This document shows positions 44,232 through 54,458 of a stretch of 64,000 bases of DNA, piece by piece. A model generated the notes under the pieces. That model worked only from the letters and a program-made list of their open reading frames with translations. It was not told the DNA's origin and made no database searches. The translations under genes were made by a program, and so were the position numbers. Numbering within the stretch: position 1 is the stretch's first letter; every line of letters begins with the position of its first letter. The stretch spans positions 1 through 64,000 of the forward strand of contig NZ_DS981484.1 of NCBI RefSeq assembly GCF_000154845.1, given 5' to 3'. Origin of the DNA: Phocaeicola coprocola DSM 17136. GTDB lineage: Bacteria; Bacteroidota; Bacteroidia; Bacteroidales; Bacteroidaceae.

Positions 44232-44285
44232 CACTGCATTATTCCGATAATAAGATTATCATTTTAACAAACATAAACAAGTGCT

Positions 44286-47200
44286 ATGATTCTATTTTTC
44301 AGAACACCCACTAACAGTGTAATTGCTACCGAATGTAGTAAAGAACTGAACTCTGAAGACATCAAGAAATTATGTTGGCTGTACAGCGACGCTACTGTAG
44401 AAGTGGAAGAAAACCTTAAAGGCTGGTTCATCGGTCCACGACGTGAAATGATTACTCCGTGGAGTACAAATGCCGTCGAAATTACTCAAAACATGGGTCT
44501 GGAAGGCATCCGCCGTATCGAGGAATATTTTCCGGTAAAAGATGAAAACGCAGATCATGACCCGATGCTGCAACGTATGTATCACGGGCTGGATCAAAAA
44601 ATATTCGATGTAAACATTAAGCCTCAGCCAATCGTTTACATTGAGAACCTAGAAGAATATAACGAACAGGAAGGTCTTGCACTTTCACGTGAAGAAATGG
44701 ACTATCTGCTGAAAGTAGAAAAAGACCTGGGTAGAAAACTGACAGACTCTGAAGTTTTCGGATTTGCACAAATCAACTCAGAACACTGCCGCCACAAAAT
44801 ATTTGGTGGAACATTTATCATCGACGGACAGGAAATGGAATCATCACTTTTCCAGATGATCAAAAAAACCACTCAAGAAAATCCTAACAAAATCATTTCT
44901 GCCTACAAAGATAATGTGGCATTTGCTGAAGGTCCGGTAGTAGAACAATTTGCTCCAAAGGATCACTCAACTTCCGATTATTTCATCATCAAAGATATAA
45001 AAACAGTTATCTCTCTGAAAGCAGAGACACACAACTTCCCGACAACCGTAGAACCATTTAATGGTGCTTCTACAGGTACAGGAGGAGAAATCCGTGACCG
45101 TATGGGCGGTGGTAAAGGTTCATGGCCTATTGCGGGAACTGCTGTTTATATGACTTCATACCCACGTACAGACGAAGGCCGTGAATGGGAAAATATCCTT
45201 CCTGTACGCAAATGGCTGTATCAGACTCCTGAACAAATCCTGATTAAAGCGTCGAATGGTGCTTCTGACTTCGGTAACAAATTTGGTCAGCCACTTATTT
45301 GTGGTTCTGTACTTACTTTCGAACACCAGGAAAACAATGAAAAATATGCTTACGATAAAGTAATCATGCTTGCCGGAGGTGTTGGATACGGTACACAACG
45401 CGACTGCTTGAAGGGTTCTCCCGAAGCTGGTAATAAAGTAGTTGTGATGGGTGGTGATAACTACCGCATCGGTTTAGGTGGTGGTTCTGTATCATCTGTA
45501 GAAACAGGACGTTATTCTTCAGGTATCGAGTTGAACGCTGTACAGCGTGCCAATGCAGAAATGCAGAAACGTGCTTATAACGTAGTACGCGCATTGTGTG
45601 AAGAAGATGAAAATCCGATTGTTTCTATCCACGACCACGGATCGGCCGGACACGTTAACTGTTTGTCTGAGTTAGTAGAAGATTGTGGTGGTCTGATTCA
45701 CATGGACAAGCTTCCTATCGGCGACGAAACATTGTCTGCAAAAGAAATTATTGCCAACGAATCTCAAGAACGTATGGGATTGCTGATTGATGAAAAAGCA
45801 ATCGAACATGTACAGAAGATTGCCGACCGCGAACGTTCTCCTATGTACGTTGTTGGAGAAACAACAGGCGATCACCGTTTTGCATTCGAACAAGCTGATG
45901 GCGTACGTCCGTTCGACTTGGCAGTAGACCAGATGTTTGGTTCTTCTCCTAAAACATACATGGTAGACAAGACTGTAGAACGTCATTATGAAAATGTATC
46001 ATACGATACTGCAAAATTAAATGAATATATCCGTCAGGTACTGCAATTGGAAGCAGTAGCTTGTAAAGACTGGTTAACCAACAAGGTAGACCGTTCAGTT
46101 ACAGGTAAGATTGCACGCCAGCAGTGCCAGGGTGAACTCCAGTTGCCGTTGAGCGACTGTGGTGTTGTAGCTCTTGATTATCGTGGAGAAAAGGGTATTG
46201 CAACAGCATTAGGTCATGCACCTCAGGCTGCATTGGCAAATCCTGCTGCAGGTTCTGTACTTGCTGTTTCAGAAGCTCTGACCAATATTGTATGGGCTCC
46301 TATGGCAGAAGGACTCGACAGTATTTCTTTATCAGCCAACTGGATGTGGCCTTGCCGCTCACAGGAAGGTGAAGATGCACGTTTGTATACAGCAGTAAAA
46401 GCTCTGTCTGATTTCTGCTGCGCATTACAAATCAATGTGCCTACTGGTAAAGACTCTTTGTCAATGACTCAGAAATATCCGAACGGAGAAAAAATCATCA
46501 GCCCGGGAACTGTTATAGTTTCTGCAGGAGGAGAAGTTTCGGATGTCAAGAAGGTTGTTTCTCCAGTTATGGTCAACAAAGACAAGTCAACTTTCTACCA
46601 CATCGACTTCAGTTTTGACGAACTTCGTTTAGGTGGTTCTGCATTCGCTCAGTCACTGAATAAAGTTGGTGACGACGTACCAACCGTACAGAATCCGGAA
46701 TACTTCCGCGATGCCTTCCTTGCTATTCAAGAACTGGTAGACAAACAACTGATTCTTGCCGGACACGATATTTCAGCCGGAGGTATGATTACTACTTTAC
46801 TTGAAATGTGTTTCGCTAACACAGAAGGTGGTATGGAAATCAACCTCGACAAAATTAAGTGCGATGATATCGTCAAGATTTTGTTTGCTGAAAACCCAGG
46901 TGTTATCATTCAGGTAGCAGACAAACACAAATCTGAAGTAAAGAAGATTCTGGACGAAGCCGGTGTAGGTTATGTCAAGATTGGTGTTCCTACAGAAGAA
47001 CGTCATATCTTAGTAACTAAACACGATGCAACTTATCAGTTCGGCATTGATTATCTGCGCGATGTATGGTATTCTACTTCATATCTGCTCGACCGCAAAC
47101 AGAGTATGAACGGATGTGCCAAGAAACGTTTCGAAAACTATAAGCAACAACCTTTGGAAGTTGTATTCGATAAATCATTCACTGGTAAATTATCACAGTT

Positions 47201-47990
47201 CGGCCTTAATCCCGACCGTCGTACACCAAGTGGAATCAAAGCTGCCATTATCCGTGAAAAAGGAACCAACGGTGAACGCGAAATGGCATACATGCTCTAC
47301 TTGGCTGGATTCGATGTGAAAGATGTTACCATGACTGACCTGGTAAGCGGACGAGAAACTTTGGAAGACATCAACATGGTAGTTTACTGTGGTGGTTTCT
47401 CCAACTCAGACGTATTAGGATCTGCAAAAGGTTGGGCAGGAAGCTTCTTGTTTAATCCGAAAGCTAAAGCAGCCCTCGACAATTTCTACGCTCGTGAAGA
47501 TACACTGTCACTGGGTGTTTGCAACGGTTGCCAGTTGATGATGGAACTTGGTCTGATTACTCCGGAAGACAAGAAAAAAGGCAAGATGCTGCACAACGAC
47601 TCTCACAAATTCGAATCAGCATTCTTGGGTGTAACAGTACCGATGAACCGCAGTGTAATGTTCGGATCTTTGAGTGGTTCAAAACTGGGTATCTGGGTAG
47701 CTCATGGAGAAGGTAAGTTCTCATTACCTTATCCGGAAGATCACTACAACGTGGTATTGAAATATTCATATGACGAATATCCAGGTAATCCGAACGGCTC
47801 AGACTACAGCGTAGCTGGTATCGCTTCTCAGGATGGACGTCATCTGGCAATGATGCCACACTTGGAACGTGCATGCTTCCCATGGGAAAACGCTTATTAT
47901 CCATTAGACCGTAAAGACAACGACCAGATCACTCCGTGGATGGAAGCCTTTGTCAATGCACGCAAATGGGTAGAAGCTCATAAGAAATAA
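44286..47990 (+). CDS. purL: Phosphoribosylformylglycinamidine synthase
   Basis: Fourth step of purine synthesis: FGAR + Gln + ATP to FGAM. 1234 residues, the large single-chain form. An N-terminal PurS-like part, the ATP-grasp-like synthetase core (INSEHCRHKIFGG, THNFPTTVEPFNGASTGTGG, VGGGSVSSVETGR-like loop), and a C-terminal class I glutaminase (nucleophile Cys in GVCNGCQLMM, His/Glu near PHLERACFPWENAYYP). The codons favour GGT, GCT and CGT more than neighbouring genes do, as expected for high expression. Monocistronic. Confidence 0.97.
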   Translation: MILFFRTPTNSVIATECSKELNSEDIKKLCWLYSDATVEVEENLKGWFIGPRREMITPWSTNAVEITQNMGLEGIRRIEEYFPVKDENADHDPMLQRMYHGLDQKIFDVNIKPQPIVYIENLEEYNEQEGLALSREEMDYLLKVEKDLGRKLTDSEVFGFAQINSEHCRHKIFGGTFIIDGQEMESSLFQMIKKTTQENPNKIISAYKDNVAFAEGPVVEQFAPKDHSTSDYFIIKDIKTVISLKAETHNFPTTVEPFNGASTGTGGEIRDRMGGGKGSWPIAGTAVYMTSYPRTDEGREWENILPVRKWLYQTPEQILIKASNGASDFGNKFGQPLICGSVLTFEHQENNEKYAYDKVIMLAGGVGYGTQRDCLKGSPEAGNKVVVMGGDNYRIGLGGGSVSSVETGRYSSGIELNAVQRANAEMQKRAYNVVRALCEEDENPIVSIHDHGSAGHVNCLSELVEDCGGLIHMDKLPIGDETLSAKEIIANESQERMGLLIDEKAIEHVQKIADRERSPMYVVGETTGDHRFAFEQADGVRPFDLAVDQMFGSSPKTYMVDKTVERHYENVSYDTAKLNEYIRQVLQLEAVACKDWLTNKVDRSVTGKIARQQCQGELQLPLSDCGVVALDYRGEKGIATALGHAPQAALANPAAGSVLAVSEALTNIVWAPMAEGLDSISLSANWMWPCRSQEGEDARLYTAVKALSDFCCALQINVPTGKDSLSMTQKYPNGEKIISPGTVIVSAGGEVSDVKKVVSPVMVNKDKSTFYHIDFSFDELRLGGSAFAQSLNKVGDDVPTVQNPEYFRDAFLAIQELVDKQLILAGHDISAGGMITTLLEMCFANTEGGMEINLDKIKCDDIVKILFAENPGVIIQVADKHKSEVKKILDEAGVGYVKIGVPTEERHILVTKHDATYQFGIDYLRDVWYSTSYLLDRKQSMNGCAKKRFENYKQQPLEVVFDKSFTGKLSQFGLNPDRRTPSGIKAAIIREKGTNGEREMAYMLYLAGFDVKDVTMTDLVSGRETLEDINMVVYCGGFSNSDVLGSAKGWAGSFLFNPKAKAALDNFYAREDTLSLGVCNGCQLMMELGLITPEDKKKGKMLHNDSHKFESAFLGVTVPMNRSVMFGSLSGSKLGIWVAHGEGKFSLPYPEDHYNVVLKYSYDEYPGNPNGSDYSVAGIASQDGRHLAMMPHLERACFPWENAYYPLDRKDNDQITPWMEAFVNARKWVEAHKK

Positions 47991-48008
47991 AAATATCACT
48001 TGATTTAT

Positions 48009-48050
48009 AAAAAGGTGCTGTTCTTTTACCAGAAGAAACAGCACCTTTTA
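48009..48050 (+). terminator. Terminator after purL
   Basis: AAAAGGTGCTGTT and AACAGCACCTTTT pair, followed by a T-rich tract. Confidence 0.85.
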
Positions 48051-48066
48051 TTTTTCTTCGTTTTGT

Positions 48067-48097
48067 TTTGAGAAATCAGCCTTTTTCCCGACATTTG
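48067..48097 (+). promoter_or_regulatory. Promoter-like TTTG-N19-GACATTTG ahead of hybrid sensor
   Basis: The -33 TTTG is at 48067-48070; the -7 element GACATTTG at 48090-48097 has one mismatch. It implies that translation starts at the ATG at 48131. Confidence 0.5.
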
Positions 48098-48130
48098 CAT
48101 AATTTCATTCTCGGAACAAAACAAATAATA

Positions 48131-51100
48131 ATGAAACGAACGACTCTAATTATAACGTGCTTATTACTATCGTTTTTCCTTCCGCTACAAGCCCAGATTT
48201 TTGAATATATCGATATGGATAATGGACTCAGCAGCCGAAGAGTTTTATCTATCCAGCAAGATAAACAAAATTATATATGGATTCTTACTCACAAAGGTCT
48301 TGACCGGTATAATGGAAAGCAATTCAAGCACTACCAACTCCACCGATGCAACAATCCTCTCAGCTTCTATCCCAATCTGAATTTTCTTTATACAGATAAA
48401 GACAGTACTATTTGGGAAGTCGGCAAAGATGGATTCGTTTTTCGTTACGACGAACAAAGAGATTCCTTCCAGCTAGCGTTCGACTTACGGGCAACATTTC
48501 CCGCACTGAAAAAAGCTCCTATATCCAGTGTTTACATGGATTCTGAAGCAAATATTTGGTTTTGCACAAACCAAAGCCAATACATATATAATTATCATCA
48601 AAGCAAAAATTATCAGTTGTCACCTGTTATTTCAGATAAAATTATCTGCATAACTCAGGCTGAGAAAAACAAATATTATCTCGCATCCGAACATTTGTTA
48701 TACGAAGTACAACTGAAAGGAGAACAACTCACTGAAATAAAGAAGATACAACTTCCCAATGTTCATCTGATAGACCACATATATTACCATAGCCCGACCA
48801 AGCAATTGATAATAAATACGTTGCTAGACAAATTGTTTATATACGATATCAAGGAAAAACAACTGGAAAGCATAGGCAACTCCATGAAAGACATCGGAGT
48901 AAACAAGATTATTCCAAGCAAGAAAGAGAAAGATGTCCTCCTCATTGCAACAGACGGTGACGGAGTATATAAACTGAACTTGAAACAATTAACGTTAAAT
49001 CACTTTCTGAAAGAAGATACCCGTAAGCCTAATAAGATGAACGGAAGTATCATCAAAGATATTTATATGGATAGTGCCAACCGAATCTGGAATGTTATCT
49101 ATCCAACAGGTATCACCATATACACCGAAAAATATCCTGCTTACGAATGGTTCATGCACTCAGCCAATTACACTAATTCGCTGGCAAACAACTGTATAAA
49201 CGGAGTTATGGAAGATTCGGAAGGTGATTCCTGGTATGCAACGAGCAACGGTATATGTTATTTTGATGTAAGTGAAAACAAATGGATAAACTTCTCACCA
49301 TCACATTCACCAAATGGAGAACGAAGTGAGAATCACATATTTACGTCACTATGCGAAAGCAGTCCTGGTATCATCCTGGCAGGAGGATACATGTCCAGCA
49401 TTTATAAAATAGACAAAAGAACAAAAGAAGTAACCTTTTTCCAGCAACAAAACATCCGGCAAGGAGAAGGGCCAGATAAGTATATCCGCAGCATTTACCG
49501 CGACAATGAAAGACTTATCTGGATTGGAGGATTTTACCGACTAAAATCATATAGCCTGACGACAAAGGAGGTTTGTGAATACAACATTGGTTATCCTATT
49601 ACATGTATTACTCAAAAAGATGAGCATTCTTTATGGATAGGAACAATCAATGGAGTCTTTGTATTCGATAAATTAAAAAAACAAGCAATACCTCTGGATA
49701 CGGAATTTGATATTCAATGTATCAACATGATATACAATGATCCGTCAGGAAACTATACATATTTCGGTACGTACGGTGACGGATTATTTATTTTCGAAAA
49801 GAAGACAAGAAAAGTAACCCGATATTACGACGAAAACTGTGGACTAATCAGTAACAACATATACAGTATCGTACCAGACAGAAACGGAGATCTTTATCTT
49901 GGAACAGAAAATGGACTGTCCTTTTTCGACATAAAGGCCAACAAGTTTATCAACTGGACCAAAGAACAAGGATTGCTGGCTGCCAGCTTTAATCCTAACG
50001 CGGCCATACATTCGCGCGACGGTTACATGATATTCGGAAGCAATGAAGGAGTCATCGTATTACCCGATAGTATTCAGCTTCCGGAAACATTTTCCAGCCA
50101 CATGATATTCTCTGATCTGAGTATCATGTATCGTACCGTACATCCGGGAGAAAAAAATTCCCCCCTTACTCAGGCGTTGGACAAAACTTCATGCATTGAG
50201 CTGGACTACGATCAGAATACATTTTCGATGAACGTATCGTCTATCAACTTCGACAATCCTTCCAACATCATGTACAGCTGGAAGCTGGAAGGATTTTATG
50301 ATCGCTGGTCACCACCTTCAAGCGATAACCTGATAAGATATACCAACCTGTCACCGGGAAATTATACATTACGCGTGCGTGCTATACTGATGGACAACCA
50401 TCAGATTCTGGAGGAACGTGAAATACAAATTTTAATCGGACGCCCTATCTGGATGACATTCTGGGCATTCCTATTGTACGCCCTGATTATTATCGGAATT
50501 AGCTATGCTATTATCCGTTACCAGATGATACGCCGCGACAAGCAGATTTCACAAGCCAAAATCAACTTTTTCATGCAAACGGCACACGACATACGTACGC
50601 CGCTGACGTTGATAAAAGCACCGTTAGGAGAAATCCTGAAGAATGAACAACTTACAGAACAAGGTACAACCAACCTGAACCTTGCCATACAAAGCACGGA
50701 TAATCTTTCGGAGCTGGCAAACAACCTGATGGACTTTCAGAAGGAAGAATTATATAGCTCCAAGATATCAGTAGTACGCTATGAACTGAATCAATATATA
50801 CAAAATTATATGCAACAGTTCAAAGCATATGCAGAACAAAAAGGAATAGACTTCCAGTATAAAAGTAGCTTTACCAGTCTGGAAGTCTGGATAGACCAGA
50901 ACAAGATAGATTCCATTTTGCAAAATCTGCTGAGCAACGCATTAAAATATACACCAAAAGGAGGAAGTGTCACCATAGAAACGGACCATAATAAGAACCG
51001 GTGGATATTGACTATAAAAGATACCGGAATAGGAATTCCTAAAGAGGACCAGAAAAAATTATTCAAATTCTTATTCAGGGGAAAAAATGCAACCAATCAG

Positions 51101-52114
51101 CTTATCACCGGATCTGGAGTTGGCATGCTACTTACTTACAGACTTATCAAAAACCATGAAGGAAAAATAAGTTTCAGCAGTACAGAAAATGTAGGAACAA
51201 CATTCCAGTTAAGCTTCCCGATTCAGAGCGAACATTATCAATACAGGAATGAAGGTGTTGATCAGAATCTCAGAACCGTTTTGTTGCAAGATGGTATAGT
51301 TGCCCCTATGCCCGAAGCAGAACAGACACAAATTACGGCTCATCCTGACAGTCCTCGAATCATGATAGTAGAAGATAATGCCAGCCTTCGTTTATTCCTG
51401 ATGAAAAGCTTGTCGGATATCTATCAGGTAGATGGAGCCGAGAACGGTCAAGAGGCAATAGACAAGATAAAAGTTCAGCAACCCGACTTGATTATATCGG
51501 ATGTTATGATGTCGGTTATGGACGGGGAAACGATGTGCCGTACACTGAAGTCGGATATCGAAACCAGCCACATACCTATCATCCTGCTGACAGCTTTAGG
51601 CGATAAGAAAGATATTCTCCGCGGACTGGAAACAAAGGCTGATATGTACATTACCAAGCCTTTCGACCTGATGGTGCTGAGAGCCAATATCAGCAACATA
51701 TTGGAGAACGGAGAAATCATACGCAAGAAACTTCAGCAAGCGTCGGTCAATATCGAGTCTAAAACAGAAGATATACCGATGCCGACCAACCTGGACAACG
51801 AATTCATGCAAAAGGTTACCGTACTGGTAAAAGAAAATTTAGGCAAAGACCTCACGGTAGATACCCTTTGTGCTGGAATGAATATGAGCCGTACCAGTTT
51901 CTATAACAAAATAAAAGCACTTACAGGAATGGCTCCAAATGATTTTATAAGAAATATACGTATGCAAGAGGCAGCTGCTCTTCTCAAAAGCCAGCGGTAT
52001 ACTGTAGCCGAAGTAGCCGACATGATGGGATTTGCAGATCCTAAATATTTTACCGATACGTTCAAGAAATTTTATGGCGTACCACCTAGCATATACAAGA
52101 AAAATGAAGAATAA
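48131..52114 (+). CDS. Hybrid two-component system sensor/regulator
   Basis: 1327 residues from MKRTTLIITC. Order: signal peptide (1-22), periplasmic ligand-sensing propeller repeats (about 25-680), Y_Y_Y domain (about 700-765), membrane helix (about 774-796), HisKA with phospho-accepting His819 in AHDIRTPL, HATPase (LLSNALKYTPKGG; DTGIGIP; GSGVGMLL), receiver domain with Asp1124 in LIISDVMMS, and an AraC helix-turn-helix at the end. Such single-chain systems usually switch on an adjacent polysaccharide locus. Here no SusC/SusD or glycoside hydrolase genes adjoin, so it is an orphan in this window. The downstream genes are chromate-type transporters. Confidence 0.92.
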   Translation: MKRTTLIITCLLLSFFLPLQAQIFEYIDMDNGLSSRRVLSIQQDKQNYIWILTHKGLDRYNGKQFKHYQLHRCNNPLSFYPNLNFLYTDKDSTIWEVGKDGFVFRYDEQRDSFQLAFDLRATFPALKKAPISSVYMDSEANIWFCTNQSQYIYNYHQSKNYQLSPVISDKIICITQAEKNKYYLASEHLLYEVQLKGEQLTEIKKIQLPNVHLIDHIYYHSPTKQLIINTLLDKLFIYDIKEKQLESIGNSMKDIGVNKIIPSKKEKDVLLIATDGDGVYKLNLKQLTLNHFLKEDTRKPNKMNGSIIKDIYMDSANRIWNVIYPTGITIYTEKYPAYEWFMHSANYTNSLANNCINGVMEDSEGDSWYATSNGICYFDVSENKWINFSPSHSPNGERSENHIFTSLCESSPGIILAGGYMSSIYKIDKRTKEVTFFQQQNIRQGEGPDKYIRSIYRDNERLIWIGGFYRLKSYSLTTKEVCEYNIGYPITCITQKDEHSLWIGTINGVFVFDKLKKQAIPLDTEFDIQCINMIYNDPSGNYTYFGTYGDGLFIFEKKTRKVTRYYDENCGLISNNIYSIVPDRNGDLYLGTENGLSFFDIKANKFINWTKEQGLLAASFNPNAAIHSRDGYMIFGSNEGVIVLPDSIQLPETFSSHMIFSDLSIMYRTVHPGEKNSPLTQALDKTSCIELDYDQNTFSMNVSSINFDNPSNIMYSWKLEGFYDRWSPPSSDNLIRYTNLSPGNYTLRVRAILMDNHQILEEREIQILIGRPIWMTFWAFLLYALIIIGISYAIIRYQMIRRDKQISQAKINFFMQTAHDIRTPLTLIKAPLGEILKNEQLTEQGTTNLNLAIQSTDNLSELANNLMDFQKEELYSSKISVVRYELNQYIQNYMQQFKAYAEQKGIDFQYKSSFTSLEVWIDQNKIDSILQNLLSNALKYTPKGGSVTIETDHNKNRWILTIKDTGIGIPKEDQKKLFKFLFRGKNATNQLITGSGVGMLLTYRLIKNHEGKISFSSTENVGTTFQLSFPIQSEHYQYRNEGVDQNLRTVLLQDGIVAPMPEAEQTQITAHPDSPRIMIVEDNASLRLFLMKSLSDIYQVDGAENGQEAIDKIKVQQPDLIISDVMMSVMDGETMCRTLKSDIETSHIPIILLTALGDKKDILRGLETKADMYITKPFDLMVLRANISNILENGEIIRKKLQQASVNIESKTEDIPMPTNLDNEFMQKVTVLVKENLGKDLTVDTLCAGMNMSRTSFYNKIKALTGMAPNDFIRNIRMQEAAALLKSQRYTVAEVADMMGFADPKYFTDTFKKFYGVPPSIYKKNEE

Positions 52115-52131
52115 ACAATAAGTATAAGACA

Positions 52132-52683
52132 ATGATTTTTTACATCAAATCGTTTCTGATTTTTACCCGTATCGGAGCATTTACCATAGGAGGCGGATAT
52201 GCTATGGTTCCTTTGATAGAGAACGAACTGGTAGACAAACGAAAATGGATATCAAGAGAAGATTTTCTCGACCTGATGGCATTGGCACAGACCGTACCGG
52301 GTATTTTTGCTGTCAATATAGCTATTTTCATCGGATACAAACTGAAAAAGTTCTGGGGCGCTTTCTGGATGGCACTGGGAACGATCCTTCCTTCTTTTAT
52401 CATCATGCTTGCCATTGCACTGTTTTTCCAGCAGTTCAAGCATATTCCGGCAGTAGAAAATATCTTTAAAGGCATCCGTCCCGCAGTTGTAGCACTCATT
52501 GCTGCTCCAACATTTAAAATGGCCAAATCGGCAAAGATCAGCCGGTATAATATCTGGATTCCCTGTGTTTCTGCCCTGCTGATCTGGCTGCTCGATTTCT
52601 CTCCTATCTACGTTATCATACTAAGTGGACTAGGAGGATATCTGTACGGACGATACAAGAATAAACAAAACCAACAGAAGTAA
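52132..52683 (+). CDS. Chromate transporter family protein, short form (subunit A)
   Basis: 183 residues, about five to six membrane segments. FTIGGGYAMVPLIENELV and the following KWISREDFLDLMALAQTVPG are the CHR family signature. Short, single-domain CHR proteins normally occur as pairs that act together, unlike the fused long ChrA. It lies 17 bases after the hybrid sensor and 11 bases before its partner. Substrate may be chromate/sulphate or another anion; resistance is not proven. Confidence 0.85.
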   Translation: MIFYIKSFLIFTRIGAFTIGGGYAMVPLIENELVDKRKWISREDFLDLMALAQTVPGIFAVNIAIFIGYKLKKFWGAFWMALGTILPSFIIMLAIALFFQQFKHIPAVENIFKGIRPAVVALIAAPTFKMAKSAKISRYNIWIPCVSALLIWLLDFSPIYVIILSGLGGYLYGRYKNKQNQQK

Positions 52684-52694
52684 AATAAACAGCT

Positions 52695-53279
52695 ATGATA
52701 TTTTTACAATTATTCTATACATTTTTCAAGATAGGGCTCTTCGGATTCGGAGGCGGATATGCCATGATTTCGATGATCCAAGGCGAGGTAGTGACACGCC
52801 ACGAATGGCTCAGTTCTAATGAATTTACCGACATCATAGCTATCAGCCAGATGACTCCCGGTCCGATCGGAATCAACTCCGCTACCTATGTGGGTTATTC
52901 AGCTGTTGTCAATGCTGGATATTCTCATGCAGTAGGCATCTTAGGTTCTACTATCGCCACAGTTTCTGTAGTGCTGCCGTCATTCATTCTGATGGTACTG
53001 ATAAGCAAGTTTTTTCTGAAATATCAGAAACATCCGATTATTGCTTCCGTATTCGAAGGATTACGCCCGGGTGTTGTCGGATTGCTGGCAGCTGCAGCAC
53101 TGGTTTTGATGAACAGAGAAAACTTTGGAACATACAACTGGCAGATTCTCACAAGTATCATACTGTTTGCCGGCACATTCATAGCATCGTATCGCTATAA
53201 AGTAAATCCGATTCTGCTGATAGTAATTTGCGGTATTATCGGTTATGTAACTTTCGGATATATTCTCACCCCTCAATAA
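52695..53279 (+). CDS. Chromate transporter family protein, short form (subunit B)
   Basis: 194 residues. FGFGGGYAMISMIQGEVV and FTDIIAISQMTPGPIGINSATYVG repeat the CHR signature seen in the preceding gene, and the two are evidently homologous halves of one transporter. About six membrane segments. Last gene of this transcript, followed by a strong terminator. Confidence 0.85.
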   Translation: MIFLQLFYTFFKIGLFGFGGGYAMISMIQGEVVTRHEWLSSNEFTDIIAISQMTPGPIGINSATYVGYSAVVNAGYSHAVGILGSTIATVSVVLPSFILMVLISKFFLKYQKHPIIASVFEGLRPGVVGLLAAAALVLMNRENFGTYNWQILTSIILFAGTFIASYRYKVNPILLIVICGIIGYVTFGYILTPQ

Positions 53280-53304
53280 CACAATCAGAAATTGCTGAAA
53301 TTAA

Positions 53305-53350
53305 TAAAAAAACATCAGCATGTTTTCCTAAAAACATGCTGATGTTTTTT
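53305..53350. terminator. Bidirectional terminator
   Basis: AAAACATCAGCATGTTTT pairs with AAAACATGCTGATGTTTT with a very short loop, between convergent operons. Confidence 0.88.
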
Positions 53351-53424
53351 ATTTTTTCGTACAAACTTTTCGTACGATTTCAGCTTCTTTTAAGACATCT
53401 GGATGCAGTAACCCGATACCTCCC

Positions 53425-54456
53425 TCACAATTCACAGACAAGTTGAGAAGAAGCAAACAAGGCTTCGAATGAACAATAAACCTCGGAATTCCTTTCTGTA
53501 CTTAATATCAGATGATTAGCAGATTTCACTTCGAGCAAGGGCAAACATTCCTTTCTGTCCGCTCCCGGCAATTCAAGACATAAAAAGCCATTACGGTTCA
53601 TCGCATTCTGCGCCCAATGGCGGAGAATTTCATCGGAAGCCGACAAATAAATAGATTTTCCTCCCTTTACTTCTGGAGAATAAATGCCATGCATCGAATC
53701 AAAACGAATGTCTTCGTGAGGAAACAGTGTATCCATTCTGTGAGCCAGTATCAAGTCTTCGGTTACCCCACATTCCAGTCCTTTCCCTTTTTTCAGCAGC
53801 CAGAGTTTATCACCAAGCACCAGCGCCTGTTCTATATCGTGAGTAGACATTAAGATAGCACACTGTTCTTCCGATGCCAGGCGATGGAGCAATGTCATTA
53901 TCTCAATGCGACTTACCACATCAAGAAAGGCAGTCGGCTCATCAAGCAAGATCAACGGACATTCCTGAACCAGTGCTTTGGCTATCATCACTTTCTGACG
54001 CTCTCCATCCGACAGTTCCGCTGTATATTTTGAAGCTTTTTCCGCCATGCCGACTGCTTCCAGCGCATGGTCGATGATTTCATGATCTTCTTTTCCCAAA
54101 TGTCCGAAGAATCCGGTATGAGGCTGACGTCCCAAGGCAACCAGTTCACGTACGGATAATCCTCCAGCCTGTGTCTTATCCGTCAGAACAATACCAATTT
54201 CCCGAGAACGCTCTTTAGGAGAATAACTGGCCAACGGCTTACCTAGTAAAGTAATATCCCCCGACAAAGGAGGCTGGACAGCAGCCAACGTACGAAGAAG
54301 TGTCGACTTTCCCGCACCGTTTGATCCAAGCAAACAAGTCAGCTCACCACGGCACAAAGCAAAATTTAAATGACTATGAACTACTTCTCCCCGCTTACCA
54401 TGCCGATAACCGATAGTTAAATCCTTGGCCTCTATGACAACAGACTGTACTTTCAT
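53425..54456 (-). CDS. btuD: Cobalamin ABC transporter ATP-binding protein
   Basis: 343 residues. The ABC ATPase domain (about 1-240) has Walker A GSNGAGKSTLL, signature LSDGERQKVMIAKAL and Walker B LILLDEPTAFLDV. A C-terminal extension of about 90 residues (after HEDIRFDSMHGIY) is not part of the usual 250-residue BtuD/FecE proteins. It energises import of vitamin B12 through the BtuC channel. Last in btuF-C-D, with 2 bases to btuC. Cobalamin specificity is inferred from the riboswitch ahead of the operon. Confidence 0.9.
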   Translation of the reverse strand: MKVQSVVIEAKDLTIGYRHGKRGEVVHSHLNFALCRGELTCLLGSNGAGKSTLLRTLAAVQPPLSGDITLLGKPLASYSPKERSREIGIVLTDKTQAGGLSVRELVALGRQPHTGFFGHLGKEDHEIIDHALEAVGMAEKASKYTAELSDGERQKVMIAKALVQECPLILLDEPTAFLDVVSRIEIMTLLHRLASEEQCAILMSTHDIEQALVLGDKLWLLKKGKGLECGVTEDLILAHRMDTLFPHEDIRFDSMHGIYSPEVKGGKSIYLSASDEILRHWAQNAMNRNGFLCLELPGADRKECLPLLEVKSANHLILSTERNSEVYCSFEALFASSQLVCEL

Positions 54457-54458
54457 TT

